64,000 bases of DNA, from positions 1-64,000 of the forward strand of contig NZ_JAUEPL010000004.1 in NCBI RefSeq assembly GCF_030406405.1, given 5' to 3'. This stretch comes from Streptomyces ficellus. Its GTDB lineage: Bacteria; Actinomycetota; Actinomycetes; Streptomycetales; Streptomycetaceae. Position 1 is the first letter of the stretch; each line of letters starts with the position of its first letter. A program made the position numbers and the translations under genes. The notes beneath the pieces were generated by a model. That model was not told the origin of the DNA, did no database searches, and saw only the letters and a list, made by a program, of their open reading frames with translations. Shown here in pieces: positions 34,415-41,503 of this stretch.

Positions 34415-36487
34415 TCACCGCGACTGTCGATCGGCCGACCTGGAGGGCGGTCCGATCTCGCACCACACCGCCTTGCCCTCGCCGCGCGGCTCGACACCCC
34501 AGCGCAGCGCCAGCGCGTCCAGCAGCAGCAGCCCCCGGCCCGACGTGGCGGCCTCGCCCGGCGTACGGCGCCGGGGCCACGCGCTGGAACGGTCCTGCAC
34601 CGACAGCCGCACCCGCCGGACCGGCTCGGGCAGCACTTCCAGGGTGAGCACCGCGCCGCCTTCCGTGTGCAGCAGCACATTGCCGAGCAGTTCCCCGGTC
34701 AGCAGCTCGGCGTCGTCCGCGAAGGGGCGCATGCCCCAGTCCCGCAGCGCCCGCCGCACCACCGCCCGCGCCTCCGACAGGCCCTCGGGGTCCGCCTGGT
34801 GGATGTACTGGTGGATGCGCGGCGCCCGCGGCGTACCCGGGTCCGGGCTGCGCCGCAGCACCAGCAGCGCCACGTCGTCGCCCGCGCCCCACCGCTCCCA
34901 GAACCGTTCCGAGAGGTGGTCGGCCAGCGCCTCCGCCCCGGCGGGCCCGCTGCTCACCGCCGCCTCCAGCGCGTCCATCCCCTCACCGATGTCCCCGCCG
35001 GGCTGCTCGACCAGCCCGTCGGTGCACATCACCAGCGTCTCGCCGGGCACCAGGTCCAGCCGCGTCTCGGGGAACTCCTCGTCGCCGAAGAGCGAGGCCA
35101 GGCCCAGGGGCAGCCCGCCGGGCAGCTTGGGCTGCCCCACGCGCCCGTCCGTGTGCCGGATCAGCGGCCCCAAGTGGCCTGCCCGCACCGCCCGTACCGT
35201 GCCGGTGTCCAGGTCCACCTGCGCGTACGTGCAGGTGGCGAACCGCTCGGTGTCGAGTTCGGCGAGGAACCGCGAGGCGCGCGCCAGCACCGTGGAGGGG
35301 GCGTGGCCCTCACCGGCGTACGCGCGCAGGGCGATCCGCAGCTGGCCCATGATCGCGGCGGCGTGCGTGTCGTGGCCCTGCACGTCACCGACCACGATCC
35401 CGACCCGGCCCCGGGGCAGCGGGATCACGTCGTACCAGTCGCCGCCCACCTGCCGGCCGCTCCACGCGGAGTGGTACCGCACGGCGATCTCACCGCCCTC
35501 GACGGCCGGGATGCGGCGGGGGAGCATCGTGGCCTGGAGGCCGGTGGCGAGCTCCCGCTCCTCGTCGAAGAGGATCGCCCGCTGGAGCGACTGGGCCACG
35601 ATGGCGGCCAGGCCCAGCGCGAGGTTCCGCTCGTCCGCGCTGAACGCGGTGCGCCCACGGTAGAACAGCGCCATCCCGCCGAGCGTGCGCGCCTGGGCGA
35701 CCAGCGGCAGATAGGCGGCCGCCCGGAACCGCAGCCGTCCGGCGTACGGCGCGAGCGCCGGATAGTTCTTGACCAGCTCCTGGAACGAGCTGCTGAACAG
35801 CGGCCGCCCGCTGAGGACCGTCTCCGCCAGCGGCATCCCGCGCTCCAGCCGCCGCAGCCGCAGATGCTCCAGCACGTCGAGGGACTCACCGCTGAGGGCG
35901 ATGATGTTCAGCGAGCCGTTCTCGACCAGGCCGAGCGCGAAGCCGTCCGCGCCGAGCCTGGCTAGTCCGCCGGGGCCGGTCAGCGCGGCCGTGACGTCGT
36001 CCACCGTCACCGCCCGGGACAGCGCCCGCGTCGTCCGCTCGACCATGTCCGTCTGGCGCTGCCTGCGCTTTTCCAGCTCCATCAGGAACGTGGAGTGGGT
36101 GATCTCGGACGTGGCGTCCCGGACGATCCCGACGATCCGGTGCGCCCGGCCCTCCACGTCACGCAGGATGCGCGCCTGGACGTGGGTCCACTGCACCGAC
36201 CCGTCGTCCAGCGGGATCTGGAAGCGCGCCGAGTAGGAGGGCCGGCCGCTGGTCAGCGCCTCCTTGATCACCGCCTCCAGGCCGGCGCGCTCCTCCGGTT
36301 CGAGCCGGTGAACCAAAGAGGCGGGCCGGGAGTCGAACGTGCCGGGGGCCAGGCCGAACACGAGCAGTCCCGCCTCGTCGATGTCGATGGTCCCGGCGTC
36401 GAGATCCCAGTCGAAGCTGCCCGTGCGGTTCATGGCGAGCCGCTCCGTGGGCCGGATCTCGCCGCCGTGTGCCCGGTTCTCCGTCAT
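34415..36487 (-). CDS. PAS-GAF-PP2C (SpoIIE)-HATPase regulator
   Basis: A 690-residue cytosolic signalling protein. Order: PAS domain (about 20-135; SFDWDLDAGTIDIDEAGLLVFGL, GSVQWTHVQARILRDVEGRAHRIVGIVRD), GAF domain (150-310), SpoIIE/PP2C phosphatase (330-560; GGDWYDVIPLPRGRVGIVVGDVQGHD, ATCTYAQVDLDTG, MCTDGLVEQPG, GDDVALLVLR) and a C-terminal HATPase (580-685; AELLTGELLGNVLLHTEGG, GRGLLLLDALALRWGVE). Such proteins remove phosphate from STAS antagonists and may also bind sigma factors. A STAS/HATPase pair is at 15 kb. Start by family alignment; the ribosome site is GAGGGGG, close to the ATG. Confidence 0.9.
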   Translation of the reverse strand: MTENRAHGGEIRPTERLAMNRTGSFDWDLDAGTIDIDEAGLLVFGLAPGTFDSRPASLVHRLEPEERAGLEAVIKEALTSGRPSYSARFQIPLDDGSVQWTHVQARILRDVEGRAHRIVGIVRDATSEITHSTFLMELEKRRQRQTDMVERTTRALSRAVTVDDVTAALTGPGGLARLGADGFALGLVENGSLNIIALSGESLDVLEHLRLRRLERGMPLAETVLSGRPLFSSSFQELVKNYPALAPYAGRLRFRAAAYLPLVAQARTLGGMALFYRGRTAFSADERNLALGLAAIVAQSLQRAILFDEERELATGLQATMLPRRIPAVEGGEIAVRYHSAWSGRQVGGDWYDVIPLPRGRVGIVVGDVQGHDTHAAAIMGQLRIALRAYAGEGHAPSTVLARASRFLAELDTERFATCTYAQVDLDTGTVRAVRAGHLGPLIRHTDGRVGQPKLPGGLPLGLASLFGDEEFPETRLDLVPGETLVMCTDGLVEQPGGDIGEGMDALEAAVSSGPAGAEALADHLSERFWERWGAGDDVALLVLRRSPDPGTPRAPRIHQYIHQADPEGLSEARAVVRRALRDWGMRPFADDAELLTGELLGNVLLHTEGGAVLTLEVLPEPVRRVRLSVQDRSSAWPRRRTPGEAATSGRGLLLLDALALRWGVEPRGEGKAVWCEIGPPSRSADRQSR

Positions 36488-36763
36488 CCCCCTCATTGTC
36501 GAGCCCGTCGCGCGGGAACGCCACGGCATGGGAGGAGCGGGTGGGCCGGCCGTGGCGGAGACCCGGCGCCGGTCGGGACCGCCTGCCGGGCGGTACCGCG
36601 CGCCGCGGGGCGCCCGAGGTCGGCCAGGCCCGCGGGGGACAGCGCGGCGGGGCGCAGGCGTTTCGGACGGGTGCCCGTTCGGCGCCCGGTGCGGCGCCGC
36701 CGGGGCACGCCCGGCGGCTGAAGCCGAGCGTGCGAGCCCCCGCGCACCGGCGGGACCGTGCCC

Positions 36764-36844
36764 ACCGGCTCGCCCGCTGAGGCAACCGCTCACGCGCTGA
36801 GTCAACCGCTCGCCCGCTGGGGCAGCCGCTCACCCACTGAGACG
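36764..36844. repeat. Four 20-bp tandem repeats
   Basis: Units like ACCGCTCGCCCGCTGAGGCA occur four times in a row (21, 20, 20 and 20 bases) in the 474-base gap before the GH51 gene, ending 24 bases before the predicted -35 box. The rest of the gap (36488-36763) shows nothing I could identify. Confidence 0.8.
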
Positions 36845-36867
36845 GCGGAGGAAAGACGTACCGATGC

Positions 36868-36897
36868 GTTGACGTGTCAACTGCCCCTGCCTATCTT
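36868..36897 (+). promoter_or_regulatory. GH51 promoter with overlapping GTTGAC-GT-GTCAAC palindrome
   Basis: TTGACG at 36869-36874, 17 bases, TATCTT at 36892-36897 fits a housekeeping (HrdB) promoter. The palindrome GTTGACGTGTCAAC at 36868-36881 covers the -35 box, so a bound regulator would block it. The sequence differs from the LacI-type sites elsewhere in the locus. The ATG is 65 bases after the -10 box. Confidence 0.6.
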
Positions 36898-36961
36898 CCT
36901 GTTCGAAGTCCTGGTCAATGTCCGGTATCTCGAACAACTGAAGAAATCCAGGAGCACACAC

Positions 36962-39511
36962 ATGGCACCCATACGGCCGAGGCTCGTCCTCGCGCTGGCG
37001 GCACTCATGGTGGGCACGGTCATGGCCGCGCCCACCAGAGCCGACGCACCCACGGCGGACCCGGCGGCGGAGCCCGCCGACTACTCCCTCACCGTGTCCC
37101 CCGACCGCGCCGGCCCGGCGATCGACCGCACCATGTACGGCGTCTTCTTCGAGGACATCAACAACGCCGCCGACGGCGGGCTCTACGCCGAACTCGTACA
37201 GAACCGCTCCTTCGAGTTCAGCACCGTCGACAACCGGTCCTACACGCCGCTCACCGGGTGGCAGCAGACCGCGACGGGCGGCGCCACCGGCACCGTCCAG
37301 GTGGTGAACGACACCGAGCGCCTCAACGAGCGCAACCGCAACCACCTCCGCCTCGGCCTCGCCGGAACCGGCGGCGCGGGCGCCGGCTTCGGCGTCGTCA
37401 ACAGCGGCTACGGCGCCGGGATGGCCCTGCGGGAAGGTGCCCGCTACGACTTCTCCGTCTGGGCCCGCACCGACAGCGCCACCGGCACCCGCCTCACCGC
37501 CGAACTGCGCACCACCGACGGCACCACCGTCTCCGCGCCCCTCGCCGTCACCGTGCGCGGCGACCGCTGGACCAAGTACACCGGCACCCTCACCGCCAAG
37601 GTCTCCACCACCGGCGGCCGGCTCGCGGTCACCGCCGAGGGCGGCGGCACCGTCCGCCTCGACATGGTCTCGCTCTTCCCCCGCGACACCTACAAGGGCC
37701 GTGCCAACGGCCTGCGCAAGGACCTCGCCGAGAAGATCGCCGCCCTCAAGCCCGGCTTCGTCCGCTTCCCCGGCGGCTGCCTGGTCAACACCGGCAGTCA
37801 CCAGGCGTACGAGGCACCCGACTTCGAACGCCGCCGCTCCTACCAGTGGAAGGACACCATCGGACCGGTCGAGCAGCGGGCCGTCAACGCCAACTTCTGG
37901 GGCTACCACCAGAGCTACGGCCTCGGCTACTACGAGTACTTCCAGTTCGCCGAGGACGTCGGCGCGATGCCGCTGCCCGTCGTCCCCGCACTCGTCACCG
38001 GCTGCGGTGAGAACAAGGCCACCGACGACCCGGCGCTGCTCAGGCGGCACATCCAGGACACCCTCGACCTGATCGAGTTCGCCAACGGCCCCGTCACCTC
38101 CACCTGGGGCCGCAAGCGGGCCGAGATGGGCCACCCCAAGCCCTTCGGCCTGACCCACCTGGGCGTCGGCAACGAGGAGAACCTGCCCGATCAGTTCTTC
38201 GCCCGCTTCACCGAGTTCCGCAAGGCCATCAAGGCCACCTACCCGGACATCACCGTCGTCAGCAACTCCGGCCCCGACGACGCCGGAACCACCTTCGACC
38301 GCGCCTGGCAGCTCAACCGCGAGGCCCGCGTGGACATGGTCGACGAGCACTACTACAACAGCCCCCAGTGGTTCCTGGAGAACAACGACCGCTACGACTC
38401 CTACGACCGCCAGGGCCCCAAGGTGTTCCTCGGCGAGTACGCGTCACGCGACAACCGGTTCTCCAACGCGCTGTCCGAAGCCGCCTTCATGACCGGCCTG
38501 GAGCGCAACGCCGACATCGTCAAGCTCGCCTCCTACGCCCCGCTGCTCGCCGATGTGCGGCAGAACCAGTGGCGGCCCGACATGATCTGGTTCGACAACC
38601 AGCGCTCCTGGGGCTCGACCAGCTATGAGGTGCAAAAGCTCTTCATGAACAACACCGGCGACCGCGTCGTGCCGAGCCGGGCCTCCACCACCCCCGCCAT
38701 ATCCGGCCCGATCACCGGAGCGGTCGGCCTGTCCACCTGGGCGACCAGCGCCGCGTACGACGACGTGCGGGTCACCGCCGCCGATGGCAGCACGCTCCTG
38801 GCGGAGGACTTCTCGGCCGGCGACTTCCGCTGGACCCGGGCGACCGGGCGGGGCACCTGGAGCGTCCAGGACGGCGCGTACGTCCAGTCCGACGCCGCCG
38901 CCGAGGACACCTTGGTGACGGCGGGCGACACCGGCTGGCACGACTACGACCTGCGGGTCAAGGCCACCAAGAAGTCCGGCAAGGAGGGCTTCCTCGTCGC
39001 CTTCGGCGTACGTGACAGCGGCAACCACTACTGGTGGAACCTCGGAGGCTGGGGCAACACCCGCTCCGCGGTCGAGAAGACCGTGGGCGGCGGCAAGGAG
39101 ACGATCACGGAGAACGGGACCACGATCCAGACGGGCCGCACCTACGACCTCCACGTCCAGGTGCGCGGCCGGCAGGTCACGCTCTTCCTCGACGGGCAGA
39201 AGTGGGGCGGCTTCACCGACGACAAGGCCGCCGAGCCGTTCCGCCAGGTGGTCACCCGCGACAAGGGCGACCTCGTCGTCAAGGTCGTCAACGCCCAGGC
39301 CACCCCGGCGCGGACCCGGATCGACCTCGGCACCTCCAAGGTCGCGCCGACGGCCCGGATGACCACCCTCCAGGGGGCGCCGGACGCCGTGCACACCGCC
39401 GACGAGCAGCCGGTCCAGCCACGCGAGTCGACCCTGCGCGGCATCGCGAGGAACTTCACGTACACCTTCCCGGCGCATTCGGTCACGTTCCTGCGCATCA
39501 AGGCGGGATAG
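36962..39511 (+). CDS. Secreted GH51 alpha-L-arabinofuranosidase with carbohydrate-binding domains
   Basis: An 849-residue exported enzyme. A Sec signal peptide (about 1-29, ending APTRADA) is followed by the GH51 start TMYGVFFEDINNAADGGLYAELVQNRSFEF. An inserted CBM4-like module spans about 85-240. The catalytic barrel (250-510) has FVRFPGGCLV, acid/base Glu405 in GVGNEEN, HYY and nucleophile Glu492 in VFLGEY. A LamG/DUF1080-like beta-sandwich (about 675-815) is next to the C-terminal beta domain. It removes arabinofuranose side chains from xylan, arabinan or solanaceous xyloglucan. The ATG follows CCAGGAG. A terminator lies after it, before lacI. Confidence 0.92.
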   Translation: MAPIRPRLVLALAALMVGTVMAAPTRADAPTADPAAEPADYSLTVSPDRAGPAIDRTMYGVFFEDINNAADGGLYAELVQNRSFEFSTVDNRSYTPLTGWQQTATGGATGTVQVVNDTERLNERNRNHLRLGLAGTGGAGAGFGVVNSGYGAGMALREGARYDFSVWARTDSATGTRLTAELRTTDGTTVSAPLAVTVRGDRWTKYTGTLTAKVSTTGGRLAVTAEGGGTVRLDMVSLFPRDTYKGRANGLRKDLAEKIAALKPGFVRFPGGCLVNTGSHQAYEAPDFERRRSYQWKDTIGPVEQRAVNANFWGYHQSYGLGYYEYFQFAEDVGAMPLPVVPALVTGCGENKATDDPALLRRHIQDTLDLIEFANGPVTSTWGRKRAEMGHPKPFGLTHLGVGNEENLPDQFFARFTEFRKAIKATYPDITVVSNSGPDDAGTTFDRAWQLNREARVDMVDEHYYNSPQWFLENNDRYDSYDRQGPKVFLGEYASRDNRFSNALSEAAFMTGLERNADIVKLASYAPLLADVRQNQWRPDMIWFDNQRSWGSTSYEVQKLFMNNTGDRVVPSRASTTPAISGPITGAVGLSTWATSAAYDDVRVTAADGSTLLAEDFSAGDFRWTRATGRGTWSVQDGAYVQSDAAAEDTLVTAGDTGWHDYDLRVKATKKSGKEGFLVAFGVRDSGNHYWWNLGGWGNTRSAVEKTVGGGKETITENGTTIQTGRTYDLHVQVRGRQVTLFLDGQKWGGFTDDKAAEPFRQVVTRDKGDLVVKVVNAQATPARTRIDLGTSKVAPTARMTTLQGAPDAVHTADEQPVQPRESTLRGIARNFTYTFPAHSVTFLRIKAG

Positions 39512-39530
39512 GGTCCCGGTTCACTACCCT

Positions 39531-39560
39531 GGCCGGGGAGGGCGACAGCTCTCCCCGGCC
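39531..39560. terminator. Hairpin terminator after the GH51 gene
   Basis: GGCCGGGGAG, ten-base loop, CTCCCCGGCC: ten perfect pairs 20 bases after the GH51 stop. It separates this gene from lacI. Confidence 0.75.
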
Positions 39561-39596
39561 GTACCCTTGCCCGGCGCCGATGGGTGGGAGACGGAG

Positions 39597-39610
39597 TCGA
39601 AGCGCTTCGA
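39597..39610. promoter_or_regulatory. LacI-type operator (perfect TCGAAGCGCTTCGA)
   Basis: A perfect 14-bp palindrome with the central CG typical of LacI-family sites, 95 bases before lacI and just upstream of its likely -35 box. The same 14 bases recur twice at 52.3-52.5 kb. Confidence 0.8.
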
Positions 39611-39618
39611 CGAAGTCT

Positions 39619-39648
39619 CTGGACAGTTGCCGATGGCCGCTCTAGTGT
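39619..39648 (+). promoter_or_regulatory. Candidate lacI promoter
   Basis: CTGGAC, 18 bases, TAGTGT resembles a streptomycete housekeeping promoter. It lies between two LacI-type operators, 57 bases before the start codon. Confidence 0.4.
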
Positions 39649-39674
39649 CGGTGGCACACGCATCAAAGCTCGCG

Positions 39675-39688
39675 TCGAAGCGCTTCAC
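39675..39688. promoter_or_regulatory. LacI-type operator (imperfect)
   Basis: TCGAAGCGCTTCAC, the core GAAGCGCTTC palindrome with one worn flank. It ends 16 bases before the lacI ATG, well placed for autorepression. Confidence 0.7.
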
Positions 39689-39704
39689 CACTCTGGAGAG
39701 CCGA

Positions 39705-40736
39705 ATGGTCACCCTCGCCGATGTCGCTCAGCACGCCGGAGTCTCCGCGAGCACGGTGAGCTATGTCCTGAGCGGCAAGCGGTCCATCTCCGCCTCCACC
39801 CGCGAGCGCGTCGAGCGCAGCATCGAACAGCTCGGCTACCACCCCAACGCCGGCGCCCGTGCCCTGGCCAGCAGCCGGTCCAACATCATCGCCCTGATGA
39901 TCCCGCTGCGCACCGACATGTACGTACCGGTGATGATGGAGATCGCCATCGCCGTCGCCACCACCGCCCGCGCGCACGGCTACGACGTCCTGCTGCTGAC
40001 CGGCGAGGAAGGCCCCGCCGCCGTACGCCGCATCGAGGGCAGCGCGCTCGCCGACGCGATGATCCTGATGGACGTGGAGCTGGACGACGACCGGCTGCCG
40101 CTGCTGCGCGAAGCCGTGCGCCCCGGCGTCCTCATCGGCCTGCCCGCCGACACCACCGGCCTCAGCTGCGTCGACCTCGACTTCCAAGCCGCCGGCGCCC
40201 TGTGCGCCGAACACCTCGCCGCACTGGGCCACCGCGAGATCGCCGTCATCGGTGAGGCCGCCGCCGTCTACGAACGCCACACCGGCTTCGCCGAACGCAC
40301 CCTCGCCGGCCTCCGCGACCGCAGCCACGAGCTGGGCCTGCGCCTGCTGCACCGCCCCTGTGAGGGCAGCTACGCCGCCGTCTCCGCCACCCTCGCCCGC
40401 GTCTACGACGAGCGCCCCGGCACCACCGCCTTCGTCGTCCAGAACGAGGCCGCCACCGACCCGCTGCTCGCCCTGCTGCGCCAGCAGGGCCGCGCCGTCC
40501 CCGAGGACGTCTCGGTGGTGGCCATCTGCCCCGACCAGGTCGCCGCGCACGCCTCCGTACCGCTCACCTCGGTCGCCGTACCGGCGCAGAAGATGGGGCA
40601 GTACGCCGTGCAGCAGGTCGTCGCCAAGCTGGAGGGACGCGGCACGGACGAGGTCGTCCTGCTCGCTCCGGAGCTGACCGTACGCGAAAGCACGGGCCCC
40701 CGGGCGGTGCTCGTACCCGGGGACCCGCGCTCCTGA
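39705..40736 (+). CDS. LacI-family transcriptional repressor
   Basis: A 343-residue regulator. The helix-turn-helix and hinge (2-60) read TLADVAQHAGVSASTVSYVLSGKRSISASTRERVERSIEQLGYHPNAGARALAS; the periplasmic-binding-protein-like sugar domain follows (IIALMIPLRTDMYVPVMMEI, GLSCVDLDFQAAGALCAEHLAALGHREIAVIG, FVVQNEAATDPLLALLRQQGRAVPEDVSVV). The ATG follows TGGAGAGCCGA. Two operators precede it and two more lie in the GH3/importer divergent region, so it is the predicted repressor of the whole locus. It converges with the GH12 gene, 8 bases apart. The inducer is likely a xyloglucan- or cellulose-derived oligosaccharide (inference). Confidence 0.93.
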   Translation: MVTLADVAQHAGVSASTVSYVLSGKRSISASTRERVERSIEQLGYHPNAGARALASSRSNIIALMIPLRTDMYVPVMMEIAIAVATTARAHGYDVLLLTGEEGPAAVRRIEGSALADAMILMDVELDDDRLPLLREAVRPGVLIGLPADTTGLSCVDLDFQAAGALCAEHLAALGHREIAVIGEAAAVYERHTGFAERTLAGLRDRSHELGLRLLHRPCEGSYAAVSATLARVYDERPGTTAFVVQNEAATDPLLALLRQQGRAVPEDVSVVAICPDQVAAHASVPLTSVAVPAQKMGQYAVQQVVAKLEGRGTDEVVLLAPELTVRESTGPRAVLVPGDPRS

Positions 40737-40744
40737 CGCTCCTC

Positions 40745-41473
40745 TCAGCTGGAGGAGACGGTGAGGTTGTTGGTGGTGAAGTTCAGCCCGCCGGCCGACG
40801 AGGTCACCTCGTAGCCGAACTGCACGTCACCGATCGTCTCGTTGCCCCACCACTTCTTGGTGTCCTTGATCCACTTGAGGACCGGCAGGATGTTCACCGA
40901 GCCGGAGGTGGAGTCCGAGGTGCGCAGGAACGAGAACACCTCGTGGTACGAGCCATCGGGGTTGACGACCCGCCCCTTGTAGACGTTCCAGCTGTGGCCG
41001 CCCAGCGTGACACTGCCCTGCGGGCTGCCCAGCGGGCCCACGGCGCCGTTGTGGTTCATCCAGAGCATGACCTCGAAGTCGTAGTCCGTGTCCCAGATGT
41101 CGTACGCCGTGTTGTACGCGCCCGCCGAGGGCACCGTCACGTTGTAGTTGCTGGTGAGCGACGCGAGCGAGGTGATCGACTTGTTGATCACCTTCTTGGC
41201 GTTGGGGTACGACTTGATGCCACCGGTGTTGGGGTGGTCGGCCCACACCCCCCAGTTCGTCCCGGAGTTGGCCCAGGTGCACTGGGCCCCGGCGCCCTGG
41301 CCCCAGATGTTGTTGTAGAGGGTGTAGCCGTTCAGCGAGGTGCTGCCCCACTTGTCGCAGCTGTTCCACACGGCGGCCTGCGCGGGCGCGGCCGCCGGCC
41401 CGATCGTCGCGCCCAGCGCGAGGACGGGCGCGAGCAGCGCCGTACGGAGCCTGGGGCGGGTTCGTCGTGCCAT
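40745..41473 (-). CDS. Secreted GH12 endoglucanase / xyloglucanase
   Basis: A 242-residue exported jelly-roll enzyme. A signal peptide (about 1-33, ending PAQAA) leads to WNSCDKWGSTSLNGYTLYNNIWGQG, a GH12 start. The nucleophile is Glu134 in FEVMLWMN and the acid/base Glu222 in FGYEVTSS, both as in GH12. No carbohydrate-binding module is attached. GH12 enzymes cut cellulose or xyloglucan; the neighbours (GH74, GH95) favour xyloglucan. Last gene of the leftward operon, 30 bases after GH95. Confidence 0.9.
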   Translation of the reverse strand: MARRTRPRLRTALLAPVLALGATIGPAAAPAQAAVWNSCDKWGSTSLNGYTLYNNIWGQGAGAQCTWANSGTNWGVWADHPNTGGIKSYPNAKKVINKSITSLASLTSNYNVTVPSAGAYNTAYDIWDTDYDFEVMLWMNHNGAVGPLGSPQGSVTLGGHSWNVYKGRVVNPDGSYHEVFSFLRTSDSTSGSVNILPVLKWIKDTKKWWGNETIGDVQFGYEVTSSAGGLNFTTNNLTVSSS

Positions 41474-41503
41474 GGGGGGTCCCTTTCCATGGGTGGGGGG
41501 AAA

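Noticed and set aside
34415..36805. Longer start of the PAS-GAF-PP2C protein at 36805
   Set aside because: The added 106 residues are Arg/Pro/Ala-rich without structure, and the PAS domain begins soon after 36487.
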